From contig NZ_JAFIWB010000011.1 in the NCBI RefSeq assembly GCF_017163705.1, forward strand, positions 59,918 to 123,917: a DNA stretch of 64,000 nucleotides, written 5' to 3'. The DNA comes from Xanthomonas bonasiae. Its GTDB lineage: Bacteria; Pseudomonadota; Gammaproteobacteria; Xanthomonadales; Xanthomonadaceae. Positions 44,552-53,863 of the stretch are shown here, one piece after another. Both the position numbers and the translations under genes were made by a program. Under the pieces are notes generated by a model that ran no database searches, was not told where the DNA came from, and was given only the letters and a program-made list of their open reading frames with translations. The number at the start of each line of letters is the position of its first letter. The first letter of the stretch is position 1.

Positions 44552-45964
44552 TCAGCCATGCCAGTGCATCGGCCCCTGGCACAGGCACTGGCCGTCGTCG
44601 CTGAGATGCCCGAACAGGCTCTCCAGCAAATCGTGCGACGGCGTCCATTCGCCGATCGCCGGATGGATCAGCATCGCCTTGCGCGCGGTCAGGCGGCTGC
44701 CCGACAGCACCGCCTCGATCGCCGCGCGCTCGTAGGCCTTCACCGCGCGGATCAGGCCATGGACCGCATCCGGCAGCGGCGCGGTCGGGCACGGCACGAT
44801 GCGGTCGCGGTCGATGTGCGAGGAAATCTCCACGATGTCGTCGTCGGGCAGATCGGCGATCGCGCCCTGGTTGCGCACGTTGACCACGATCTTCGCCGGC
44901 ACCGCGCCGGTCAGCGCGCTCATCACGTCGATGGCGATGCGGTGGTAGCCGGTGCTGACCCGGAACGGATCGGCCTGCAGGCTGACCCCGGCATCGAACG
45001 CCGAACCGCCTTCGGCCTCGAGCTTCATGTACGAGCCCGAGCGCTGGTTCAGATACGCCGCATAGGTCTGCACCGCACCGTGGCCGTCGCCGGCCTGCAG
45101 GCGGCTGCCCAGCGTGGCGATCAGGGCATGGTTCAAGGTCTCGATCTCGGCGCCGCGGCTGCCGCCCTGCGTGCGCTGGTTGGCCAGCGCGCGGCGCCGC
45201 TCGTAGTAGAAGAACAGGTATTCGCTGGGAATCAGCCGCAGCTCGCGGATCATGTCGAAGTCGAACAGCGGCGCCAGGTACAGCTGGCGCAGCAGCGCGT
45301 CGTCCTGCAGCAGCCGGTCGATGACCTCTTCGCCGTGCAGGCGCACGCCACGCACCCAGCCCAGGTGATTGAGGCCGACGTAATCGCACTCCACCGCGTC
45401 GTGGTGCGCGCCCAGCGCATGCGCGATGTTGTGGAACAGTTCGGTCGGGGTGTCGCAGATGCCGACGATCTTGGCGCGGGTATGCGTGGTCACCGCCTGG
45501 GTGATCAGCCCGGCCGGATTGGTGAAGTTGACCAGCCATGCGTCCGGGCTCAACTGCTCGACCAGCCGCGCCTGCGCGATCGACACCGGCACGGTGCGCA
45601 AGGCCATGGCCACGCCCGCCGGGCCGGTGGTCTCCTGCCCCGGATAGCCCTGGTCGATGCTCACCCGCTCGTCGGCGGCGCGCTGCGCGATGCCGCCGAT
45701 GCGGATGCTGTTGAGCACGAAGTCCGCGCCTTCGATCGCATCCTCCAGCGAATCGGCCGCGCGCAGGCGCAAGTCGCCGCCGAACTCGCTCACCACTGCG
45801 CGGCCCATCGCGACCATCAGCTGCACGCGCTCCGGATCCGGGTCGTACAGCACCATCTCCTCCACGCCCAGTGCCGCGGCCGCCTCGTTGACCCCATACA
45901 CGACCAGTGGCGAGCGCACCCCGCCACCGCCGATCAAGGCGATCTTACGATTCGTTGCTGTCAT
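44552..45964 (-). CDS. Glycoside hydrolase family 4 (6-phospho-glycosidase-like)
   Basis: 470 residues, cytoplasmic. The NAD-binding start KIALIGGGGVRSPL, VNFTNPAGLITQAV and GLNHLGW are GH4 hallmarks. The enzyme needs NAD and a divalent metal and works by oxidation, elimination and re-reduction. The metal-site Cys motif reads CDTP (GICDTPTELFHNI), which differs from the CNVP, CDMP and CHSV variants I recall for characterised subgroups, so the glycone is uncertain. It is the last gene of the sugar locus and overlaps the kinase gene by 20 bp. Confidence 0.92.
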   Translation of the reverse strand: MTATNRKIALIGGGGVRSPLVVYGVNEAAAALGVEEMVLYDPDPERVQLMVAMGRAVVSEFGGDLRLRAADSLEDAIEGADFVLNSIRIGGIAQRAADERVSIDQGYPGQETTGPAGVAMALRTVPVSIAQARLVEQLSPDAWLVNFTNPAGLITQAVTTHTRAKIVGICDTPTELFHNIAHALGAHHDAVECDYVGLNHLGWVRGVRLHGEEVIDRLLQDDALLRQLYLAPLFDFDMIRELRLIPSEYLFFYYERRRALANQRTQGGSRGAEIETLNHALIATLGSRLQAGDGHGAVQTYAAYLNQRSGSYMKLEAEGGSAFDAGVSLQADPFRVSTGYHRIAIDVMSALTGAVPAKIVVNVRNQGAIADLPDDDIVEISSHIDRDRIVPCPTAPLPDAVHGLIRAVKAYERAAIEAVLSGSRLTARKAMLIHPAIGEWTPSHDLLESLFGHLSDDGQCLCQGPMHWHG

Positions 45965-46871
45965 TGCGGTTCCTCAGTTGGTCGAAATCGGGGAGGCCGT
46001 CCAGCGCGCCGAGCGCGGCGCAGCAGGACGCGCCGCAGAAGCAGGCGCGGCGCAGGCAGTCGTCGAGTCCTGCGCCGTCGAGCAGCGCATCGATGAAGCC
46101 CGCGTCGAAGGCGTCGCCGGCGCCGGTGGTGTCGCGCACCTGCACCGCGGGCGCGGCCACCAGGCGCGCGCCGGCCGCATCGACCGCCATCGCGCCGGCG
46201 CCGCCGAGCTTGATCGCCGCATGGCGCAAGCCCAGCGTCTGCGCCCACTGGCGGCACGCCTCGGCGCCGTCGCCGCAGCCGAGCAGCGCGGCCTCTTTCT
46301 GATTGGGCAGGAAATAGTCCACCTCGCGGCAGGTGGCCAGGTTCTGCGGCGCGCTCAGCCAGTCCGGGCTGAAGCCCACGTCCAGCGACGTCGTGCAGCC
46401 GGCCGCAGCCAGCGCCGGCAGCAGCGTCTGCGCCAGCGCGCGCGACAGCGGCATCGCGAAATGCACGTGGCGCGCCGCGCACAGTTCGTCCAGCACCTCG
46501 GCGCGCGCGAGCAGCGCGTCGAGCTTGGCGTTGGCGCCCAGGTAGGTGAAGAACGCACGGTCGTCGGGCATCGACACGCTGACCGTGATCCCGGTGCCGG
46601 CCGGGTCGCTGCGCAAGCCGTCGCTGCGCACCTGGAACTGGCCCAGGCGCTGTTCGAACCATGGCCGGTCGCTCTCGCCGATCAGGCCGATCAGCCGCGT
46701 GCTGCGCCCCAGCCGCGCCAGCCCGCAGGCGGTGTTGACGGTACCGCCGCCGAGTTCGCGCAGATAGGCGCTGGCCAGGGCTTCCTCGCCCGGCTGCGGC
46801 CAGCGCTGGAACCCGCTGAGGATGTGATCGGCGTAGATCTCGCCGACCACGGCGACGTCGCACGCGCTCAT
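45945..46871 (-). CDS. PfkB family carbohydrate kinase
   Basis: 308 residues, ribokinase fold. Both PfkB signatures are present: LGGGTVNTACGLARLG near the N-terminus and DTTGAGDAFDAGFIDALL with the catalytic aspartate near the C-terminus. It phosphorylates a sugar with ATP; specificity unknown. ATG 46871 overlaps the permease stop (ATGA) and its end overlaps the GH4 start. Placed between a permease and a GH4 enzyme it may supply the phosphorylated substrate or handle the product (inference). Confidence 0.92.
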   Translation of the reverse strand: MSACDVAVVGEIYADHILSGFQRWPQPGEEALASAYLRELGGGTVNTACGLARLGRSTRLIGLIGESDRPWFEQRLGQFQVRSDGLRSDPAGTGITVSVSMPDDRAFFTYLGANAKLDALLARAEVLDELCAARHVHFAMPLSRALAQTLLPALAAAGCTTSLDVGFSPDWLSAPQNLATCREVDYFLPNQKEAALLGCGDGAEACRQWAQTLGLRHAAIKLGGAGAMAVDAAGARLVAAPAVQVRDTTGAGDAFDAGFIDALLDGAGLDDCLRRACFCGASCCAALGALDGLPDFDQLRNRNDSNES

Positions 46872-48241
46872 CGCGCTACCCAAGGCCATGTGCCCTGCCT
46901 CCTGGCTTGAATCAAGAACAGCGCCGTGCCCACACACAACGCCACGACCGCCGCGAGCAGATGGCGGCCCTGGCTGGTGGCCAGGATGTACAGCCAGCCG
47001 GCCACGCTCACCCATAGCGGCCACGGATACAGCGGCATCGAGAACGCCTCCGGCGGACGCTGTGCCTGCCGCCGCAGCAGCACCACCGCCAGGCACTGCG
47101 CCATGAACTGGAACATGATCTGGATGACCATCAGCGTGGCGATCAGGTCGTCCAGCGACAGCAGGCAGGCCAGCGCCGAGGTCGCGCCGACGAACAGCAG
47201 CGACACGGTCGGGAAACGCCCGCGCGGATGCAGCCGCGCGAACACCCGGAAGAACTGCCCCTCGGCCGCCGCCGCGTACGGCACCCGCGAATAGCCCAGC
47301 AATACCACCAGCGCGGAGCCCCAGCTGGCCAGCATGATCAGCGCGACCGCGATGGTGCTGCCGACATGCCCGTAGATCGCCTGCATGAAGTCGGCGACCA
47401 CCGCCTTCGACTGCGCCGCCTGCTGCCACGGCAGCACGCCGAGGATGGCCACGTTCAAGCCCAGGTACAGCGCCGCCACGATCGGGATCGAACACAGCAC
47501 CGCCAGCGGGATGTTGCGCCGCGGCTGGCGGATCTCGCCGCCGAGCATGCACACGTTGTTGTAGCCGCCGTAGTCGTACACCGCGATCAGCGCCACCGCG
47601 CCGAAGCCGAGCCAGAAGCCGTGCGGCGAGACCGCACCGGCATGCAGGAAACGCCGCGCGATCGCCATGTCGAAATGCAGCAGGCCGCTGGCCACGATCC
47701 ACACCACCGCCGCCACCACCGCGGCGGTGACCAGCAGCGACAGCACCTGCACCGAGCGCACTTCGCGGTACAGCAAGACGGTGTTGAACAGGCACAGCGC
47801 CGCGGCGATCGCGGTCAGTTGCCATGGCGCCAGGCCCGGCGCCAGAAAGGCCAGGTACTGGGTGAAGCCGACCGCCGCCGCGCCGATCGACAACGGCGCG
47901 GTCAGCAGCGTCTGCCACAGGTAGAGAAAACCGAACAGGCTGCCCAGGCGGTCGCGGCCATAGGCCTCGCGCAGGTAGTGGTACGGCCCGCCGGATTTGG
48001 GAATCGCCGAGCCCAGTTCGGCCCAGACCAGGCCGTCGCACAGGCACAGCAACGCGCCGGCCACCCAGCCCAGCAGCACCATCGGTCCGGCCAGCGCCGA
48101 CAACGCCAACGGGATGGTGATGAACGGGCCGATGCCGACCATGTTCAGCAGGTTCGCGGACAGCCCGCCCCAGAATCCGATCGCGCGCGGCGGCACGTGC
48201 TCGGCATCGTGACGCGTCGCATCGGGCGTGGTCAGCAGCAT
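46868..48241 (-). CDS. APC-superfamily permease of the sugar locus
   Basis: 457 residues, about 12 helices. GFWGGLSANLLNMVGIGPFI carries the broken first helix of APC transporters and GGPYHYLREAYG the conserved loop. APC members usually carry amino acids or amines; here the neighbours are all for carbohydrates, so an unusual cargo such as an amino sugar or glycoside is possible. The start ATG 48241 follows AAGGGAG. The stop overlaps the kinase gene. Confidence 0.9.
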   Translation of the reverse strand: MLLTTPDATRHDAEHVPPRAIGFWGGLSANLLNMVGIGPFITIPLALSALAGPMVLLGWVAGALLCLCDGLVWAELGSAIPKSGGPYHYLREAYGRDRLGSLFGFLYLWQTLLTAPLSIGAAAVGFTQYLAFLAPGLAPWQLTAIAAALCLFNTVLLYREVRSVQVLSLLVTAAVVAAVVWIVASGLLHFDMAIARRFLHAGAVSPHGFWLGFGAVALIAVYDYGGYNNVCMLGGEIRQPRRNIPLAVLCSIPIVAALYLGLNVAILGVLPWQQAAQSKAVVADFMQAIYGHVGSTIAVALIMLASWGSALVVLLGYSRVPYAAAAEGQFFRVFARLHPRGRFPTVSLLFVGATSALACLLSLDDLIATLMVIQIMFQFMAQCLAVVLLRRQAQRPPEAFSMPLYPWPLWVSVAGWLYILATSQGRHLLAAVVALCVGTALFLIQARRQGTWPWVAR

Positions 48242-48311
48242 GCAGACTCCCTTGTCGCCGGCGCGACGCAGTGGATCGGATGGAGACGGTCGGTGTGTAC
48301 GCGGCGCAGGC

Positions 48312-50183
48312 TCATGCGTGTGTTCCCCGCAGCGAGTCCGCGCAATGGATCGCGGCGGCGCGGCGGCGATGCAGATCGAGCACCAGCACCTCGTTGCGGC
48401 CTGGACGCAGCCACGGCCCGGGGCAGTACAGGCCTTGCTGCGGCCCGATCCGCCAGTAGCGGCCGAGCAACCGGCCATTGACCCACAGATAGCCCTTGTC
48501 CCACTCGCGCATGTCCAGGTAGGCGTCGCCGGGCGTCTCGACCACGATCTCCGCACGGAAGAACAGCCCCGGCCGCGACGACGCCGCGCGCAGCGGCAGC
48601 AGCGTCTTGATCCAGGCGTCGTCCAGCGCGATCGGATACGCCTGCCACTCCTGCAGCGGCGCGCCTTGCAACTGCACGGCGCCGACCAGCCCCTTGGCAT
48701 CGCCCAGCGCCGGACCGAAGTTCACATGGCCGAAGCTGTCGACCAGGATCTCCAGCGTGCGCTCGGCCTGCTGCGCCCGCGGCAGCGTCAGCTGCGGCGA
48801 GGACTGCAACGTGCGATGCCGCACCCGCGACACGTGCCCCACTTCCTCGCCATCCACCTGCACCACCGCGTAGTCGTGCGCGCCGTCCACACGCAACTGC
48901 GCGCCGGGACCGATGCGGCGGCGATACAGCACCAGTCCCTGGTCCTGGCCGAACAGGAGTTCGTTGCCGGCCGGCGCCACGGTCGCGACCGGTGCCGCGG
49001 GCAGGTTGTCCCACAAGGACGCATAGGGCAGCGCCAGGGTCGGCGCGAACGTCGTGCGTGGCGGCGCCGCCGGCGGCAACGGCAAGCGCTGTGGCACAGA
49101 CGCGGCGATCGCGTCGCGCATCGCCCAGTACGCCGGCGTCGCCGCGCCGCGCTCGTCGATCGGCGCGCCGTAGTCGTAGCTGGTCAACGCCGGCTGGAAG
49201 TTGGAGCCGTCGTCGTCGGCATTGGCGCCGGCGCTCAGGCCGAAGTTGCTGCCGCCATGCACCACGTACAGGTTGAACGAATGGCCATGCGCCAACAGCC
49301 GGCGCAGCGTCGGCAGGTAGTCGCGCCGCGCGAAGTCCGCCTCGCCCCAGTGCGTCAGCCAGCCCGGATAGCCCTCGGCCACCCACACCGGCGCGTCGCC
49401 GGCGAACACGCGGCCGTGCTCCAGATCGGCCAGGTCGGCACCGTCCAGGCCCAGCGCCGCGCCGGGCAGGTACGCCTTGCGCCGGCGCAGGTCCTTCATC
49501 CCGTCGGCGACCGCGAACGGCCCGTCGATGCCGTGCTCCTGCCACAGCGCGCGCAACGCCTGCAGATAACCGACGTCGTCGCCGAACATCGAATACTCGT
49601 TCTCGATCTGCAGCATCAGCACCGGCCCGCCGGCCGCCGCCAGCAACGGCGCGATGCGCGGCGCCACCGCCGCGATGTAGCGCCGCACTGCGGCCATGTA
49701 GCGCGCATCGCCGGCGTCGCGCAGGCGCATGCCGGGTTCGCGCAACAGATAGGCGGGCAGGCCGCCGAGCGTCCACTCGGCGCAGACGTAGGGACCCGGC
49801 CGCAGATAGACCCACATGCCTTCCTGCGCGCACAGGCGGATGAAGGCGACGAAATCGCGGCGATCGCTGTCCAGGTCGAACACGCCCGGTGCCGATTCCA
49901 GCGCGTTCCACATCAGATACAGGGCGATGGTGTTCAGGCCCATCGCCTTGGCCATGCGGATCCGCTGCAACCAGTACTCGCGTGGAATGCGCAACGGATG
50001 CATCTCGCCGCTGCGGATCTGCCACGGCTGGCCGTCGAGCACGAACTGCTTTTGCGCGAAACCGAACGCGTGCGGGCGTCCGTCCGGTTCGGGCGCGACG
50101 GCCGTGGCGACGGCACCCGCTGGCGCGGCCGCCATCCCGAGCGGCGCCAGCACACTCAGCAAACAAAAATGGCGACGTTTCAT
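48312..50183 (-). CDS. Glycoside hydrolase family 35 beta-galactosidase
   Basis: 623 residues with a signal peptide (LLSVLAPLGMAAAPAGA), so periplasmic or exported. GH35 landmarks: FVLDGQPWQIRSGEMHPLRI (start of the barrel), LYLMWNALESAPGVFDL, YLRPGPYVCAEWTLGGLPAYLL, the acid/base E196 in QIENEYSMFG and the nucleophile E270 in VAEGYPGW. The C-terminal jelly-roll part ends with WVNGRLLGRYWRIGPQQ. It releases terminal beta-galactose from oligosaccharides or plant cell-wall side chains. It is 70 bp behind the receptor gene. Confidence 0.95.
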   Translation of the reverse strand: MKRRHFCLLSVLAPLGMAAAPAGAVATAVAPEPDGRPHAFGFAQKQFVLDGQPWQIRSGEMHPLRIPREYWLQRIRMAKAMGLNTIALYLMWNALESAPGVFDLDSDRRDFVAFIRLCAQEGMWVYLRPGPYVCAEWTLGGLPAYLLREPGMRLRDAGDARYMAAVRRYIAAVAPRIAPLLAAAGGPVLMLQIENEYSMFGDDVGYLQALRALWQEHGIDGPFAVADGMKDLRRRKAYLPGAALGLDGADLADLEHGRVFAGDAPVWVAEGYPGWLTHWGEADFARRDYLPTLRRLLAHGHSFNLYVVHGGSNFGLSAGANADDDGSNFQPALTSYDYGAPIDERGAATPAYWAMRDAIAASVPQRLPLPPAAPPRTTFAPTLALPYASLWDNLPAAPVATVAPAGNELLFGQDQGLVLYRRRIGPGAQLRVDGAHDYAVVQVDGEEVGHVSRVRHRTLQSSPQLTLPRAQQAERTLEILVDSFGHVNFGPALGDAKGLVGAVQLQGAPLQEWQAYPIALDDAWIKTLLPLRAASSRPGLFFRAEIVVETPGDAYLDMREWDKGYLWVNGRLLGRYWRIGPQQGLYCPGPWLRPGRNEVLVLDLHRRRAAAIHCADSLRGTHA

Positions 50184-50253
50184 CGAAGTCTCCGTGGGCA
50201 GCGCGGCACGGGGCGATGCAGGCCTGCATCGCCCCGATCCCGCGGAGAACTGG

Positions 50254-53232
50254 CTAGAACGCGTACTTGGCGGTCAGCAACGTGGTCATGCCGGCATCGA
50301 CGATGTCCGAGACCGCCAGATCGCTGCGGCCCACGTGCGCCCAGTAGCTGTACTCCTTGGTCAGGTTGGAGATCGACAGATCCAGGCTCAGGCCGTTGTC
50401 GAAGTGGTAGCCGGCATGCAGGTCCACGCGCCGGGTCGGACGCGCCCACAGGTCGTCCCAGGTCGCGCCCTGGTGCAGATAGTCGTAACTGAGCAGATAC
50501 GAGCTGCTGAAGTGGTAGCTCAGGTTCACCGAGAAACGCTCGCGTTCGTAGAACAGCTCGACGTTGGCCATGGCATTGGGTGCCGACTGCATGTGCTCGT
50601 TCTCGAAGCCGTCCATGCCCAGGTCGGCGCGCGCATGCTGACGGGTGGCGTTGAAGCTCACGCCCAGGCCGTTCAGCGGTTCGGGCAGATCCTGGAAGCG
50701 CTGGCGCGCGCTGACCTCCAGGCCATAGACGCGGCCGTCGCCGCCATTGGTCGGCATCGAATAGAACACCGTGCCGCTGCCGCTGGTGCCGGGATTGGCC
50801 TGGCCGGAGCCGGCGTCGTAGATGTAGTTGCGCAGGCGCTTGTAGAAGCCGGCGACCGAGAAGAAGCCGCCATGCTCGGTCGACCATTCCCCGGACAGGT
50901 CCAGGTTGGTCGCTTCGATCGGCTTCAGGTCCGGGTTGCCCTGGGTGATCGTGGTGACGGCGGGGACGCTGTTGGAGATGCTGATGTTGGATCCGCCGCC
51001 CAACTGCACGAACGCGGGCCGGGTATAGCTGGTCCACAGCGAGGCGCGGTAGGCGGTGCGCGCGTCGGGGCGCCAGGTCAGGAACACGCTCGGCAACGGT
51101 TCGTCGTAGGCGGTGTGGTTGCTGTCGAAATAGCCGACTGTTTCGTTGCCGTCGGCGTCGGACGGCGTCACCCAGAACGTGTTGTGGATACTGCTGTGCT
51201 CGAAGCGCACGCCCGGCACGATTTCCAGGTTGCCGAGCGAGAAGGTCGCCATCGCATAGGCTGCGGCGACCGCCTCGGTGCCGCGCATCGTGTTGCAGTT
51301 CCAGTTGTTGACGTAATACGCCTTGCCGCAGCTGTCCAGGTCGTCGTCGCGCAGATGGCTGTAGATGACGTTGCTGACCGCGGTCTCGCTGACCTTGGGC
51401 GTGACCCAGGGATACTTGCCGGGAAAGATGGCGCTGTAGTTGCCGTTGAAGATGCCCAGGTCGCCGAGCGTGCTGGTGTCGTCGACGCCGCCGGTCCACC
51501 AGTCGCGGTTGCTGAAATTGCGCGAGCTCTTGCTGTACTTCACCCCGAACTGCAGCGCCGACAGCGCGCCGTCCTCGAAGTCGTAGCGCACGTCGAACTT
51601 GGCGCCGCCCTTCTTCTGCCCGGAATAGATCTTGGTCAGTTCGCCGTAGCTGCTGGCGTACAGCGATGGGATATTGTTGACCTGCGCCAGCAACGCCGGA
51701 GTCAGTTGCGGATACGGGAAGGCGCCGCTGCCGTAGTTGACCAGGCTGCTGCCGGAGTAGGCGTAGTTGGTCTGCGAGAACTTGTCCTCGCGGCCGTCGA
51801 TCTCGACATGGTCGGGACGGTCGTTGTCGCCGAAGCTGTAGAACAGGTTCGGCATGAAGGTCCAGCCGCCGGAGGTCTTGCGCGCGCCGATCTGGAACGT
51901 CGCCAGGTCGGCGATTTCCGGATTGGTCTCGTACCAGAAGCGCGAGGCGATGCGGCCGATGTTGGGCGTGTAGACGCCTGCTGTCGCGCTCGGCACATAG
52001 GTCACGTCCTGCGGCAGCAGCTGCACGAAGGTGGTGCCCTGGTCGGTCTTGGCGTAGGCGTAGGTGGCGCGCGCGTACAGCGACAGGCTGTCGTCGACCT
52101 GCCAGTCGAACGAGGCGTTGCCGCCGTAGCGGCGTTCCCAGCCGGCGACCACGCCGACATTCATGCCGGTGCTGGTCAGGTTGTGCTGCGGATCGTAACC
52201 GGCGGCGTTGCCGCCGTCGGCATCGGCATGCAGGAACGCCCACGAATGGTCGTTCAGCGCGCTGGTCGCCGCGGCGACCTCGCTGTTGGTCGAAGTGCGG
52301 TAGTCGTAGTAAGCGCTGGCATAGAAGCCGAACTGCTGTTCGTCGCCGAACTTGTGCTGGAACTCGCCGGCCAGGCCGCCGCCCAGGCCGTCGCCGCCGT
52401 AGTCGCGCGCGCGACTCTCCAGCCGGCCGCTGCCGGTCACGCTGCCGCTGGTGGTCTGCTTGAAATCGAACGCGGTAGGCGTACGGAAGTCGATGGTGCC
52501 GCCGATCGCATCGCCGTCCATGTCGGCGGTGGAGGTCTTGTTGACCACGATGGTCTGCAATCCCGACGGCGGCAGCAGGCTGAGCTGCACGCTGCGGCTG
52601 TAGGGCATGCCCTGCGCGACGGTGACACCGTCGATCAGGTTGACGTTGTACTCCGACGGCAATCCGCGCACCGAGGCGAACATGCCCTCGCCGCGCGCCG
52701 CGCCATCCACGCCGCCGAAATAGCCCGAACCGGTGGTGGTGATGTTGATGCCCGAGATCAGCCCCAGCGCCTCGGCGACATTGTGCACCGCGGTGTGCTG
52801 CAGGTCGTTGGCGGACAGCACGTCCACCGTGTTCACGGCATTCATCTTCAGGTTGCTGGCGTCGTAGCGGTTGGCGACGACGGTGATGTTCTTCAGCTGC
52901 TTGACCTCGTCCAGCGCGACGGTGAGCGCGGTGGTGCCGGTGTCGCTCACCTCGAAGCTGGTCTGCGCCGCGCTGAAACCCGGATAGCTCGATTCCAGCG
53001 CGTATTGCCCGGCCGGCACATCGGCGATGGCGAAATGCCCATTGGCATCGGTCACCGCGCTGTACGCGGTCCCGGCGATGCCGACCCGCGCGTTCGCGGC
53101 GGGCTTGCCGCCTTGCACGCTGACCTGACCGGTCACCGTCCCCGCCACCGCCGTCAATGCGGCGCTCGCCCCCAGTACCGCCAGGATCGCCTCAACCAGG
53201 ATCTTGCCGTTCGAACGCTTGCCACTGCACAT
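50254..53232 (-). CDS. TonB-dependent receptor with an N-terminal carboxypeptidase-regulatory-like domain
   Basis: 992 residues. The start is ATG 53232 with a GGGGAAG upstream; upstream frame extension lacks a signal. After the signal peptide (to about residue 40) comes an Ig-like CarboxypepD_reg domain (VTGQVSVQGGKPAANARVG), the plug (VHNVAEALGLISGINITTT, FASVRGLPSEYNVNLIDGV) and the barrel ending LLTAKYAF. This is the SusC-like/Xanthomonas sugar-receptor type; it should import the oligosaccharide that the GH35 enzyme then cuts. First gene of the five-gene sugar locus. Confidence 0.95.
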   Translation of the reverse strand: MCSGKRSNGKILVEAILAVLGASAALTAVAGTVTGQVSVQGGKPAANARVGIAGTAYSAVTDANGHFAIADVPAGQYALESSYPGFSAAQTSFEVSDTGTTALTVALDEVKQLKNITVVANRYDASNLKMNAVNTVDVLSANDLQHTAVHNVAEALGLISGINITTTGSGYFGGVDGAARGEGMFASVRGLPSEYNVNLIDGVTVAQGMPYSRSVQLSLLPPSGLQTIVVNKTSTADMDGDAIGGTIDFRTPTAFDFKQTTSGSVTGSGRLESRARDYGGDGLGGGLAGEFQHKFGDEQQFGFYASAYYDYRTSTNSEVAAATSALNDHSWAFLHADADGGNAAGYDPQHNLTSTGMNVGVVAGWERRYGGNASFDWQVDDSLSLYARATYAYAKTDQGTTFVQLLPQDVTYVPSATAGVYTPNIGRIASRFWYETNPEIADLATFQIGARKTSGGWTFMPNLFYSFGDNDRPDHVEIDGREDKFSQTNYAYSGSSLVNYGSGAFPYPQLTPALLAQVNNIPSLYASSYGELTKIYSGQKKGGAKFDVRYDFEDGALSALQFGVKYSKSSRNFSNRDWWTGGVDDTSTLGDLGIFNGNYSAIFPGKYPWVTPKVSETAVSNVIYSHLRDDDLDSCGKAYYVNNWNCNTMRGTEAVAAAYAMATFSLGNLEIVPGVRFEHSSIHNTFWVTPSDADGNETVGYFDSNHTAYDEPLPSVFLTWRPDARTAYRASLWTSYTRPAFVQLGGGSNISISNSVPAVTTITQGNPDLKPIEATNLDLSGEWSTEHGGFFSVAGFYKRLRNYIYDAGSGQANPGTSGSGTVFYSMPTNGGDGRVYGLEVSARQRFQDLPEPLNGLGVSFNATRQHARADLGMDGFENEHMQSAPNAMANVELFYERERFSVNLSYHFSSSYLLSYDYLHQGATWDDLWARPTRRVDLHAGYHFDNGLSLDLSISNLTKEYSYWAHVGRSDLAVSDIVDAGMTTLLTAKYAF

Positions 53233-53791
53233 GATGCTTCCCCTCGCCAAAAGTGCCATGCACCGGGCGCGACGCATGTCGGCAACCCGGATGTCGTTTG
53301 GACCGACCGGACGCAAGGCGAATGCATGGCGCGCACGCTGCGGCGCTGCGCGCAAAAACGGGCGCGCACGGGCAACGGGACACGGGAAACAAACGCGACG
53401 GCGTCGGTCAGATCAGACCGCGATGCACGATTAGCGTCGAGGCGGCGAGTAGCCGGCGACGCACTTGTCGCGTGAGCGCAGGGCACTCAGCTTGTGGCGA
53501 ACGGTCATGCCGGCCCGCCTCGAGAAACGCGGACGGCAGCCAGTGCCGAAGGCGCGGTACAGGAAAACAGCGGCGTTGCAGCGCAGGACGAAGGAGTCGA
53601 TTCGCGGTGGTGCATTGCCAACCTCTCCCATTCGACGACCGCAGGCCGGATGGCGACGGCATGACTGCCGTGGCCGCATGCCGATGTCACATCCCCATCG
53701 GCTTCACAAGCCTTCTACGCCCGGGTGGGATGCCTGTCAAGCATTCGCGACGATATGCGCGAAGCCGCGTCAGGGGAAGGGAAACACGCAC
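53233..53791. other. Gene-free region upstream of the sugar receptor
   Basis: 560 bp with no convincing gene; the frames across it lack domains and ribosome-binding sites. It must contain the promoter of the sugar locus. I found no clear operator palindrome. It is somewhat lower in G+C than the flanking genes. Confidence 0.55.
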
Positions 53792-53818
53792 AAAAAAGCC
53801 CCGCCGAAGCGGGGCTTT
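53792..53818 (-). terminator. Rho-independent terminator of the FadL-type gene
   Basis: Read on the minus strand: AAAGCCCCGC pairs with GCGGGGCTTT around TTCG, followed by a T-run (TTTTTTG). It lies 45 bp after the stop codon. Confidence 0.93.
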
Positions 53819-53863
53819 GGTGGCTCGCGGCCTGCGCCGCGAGACTGTCGCGCAAGCGCTCGA

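Noticed and set aside
53405..53690. Small open frames between the sugar receptor and the FadL gene
   Set aside because: No ribosome-binding sites, no recognisable pattern, and several overlap each other on both strands.
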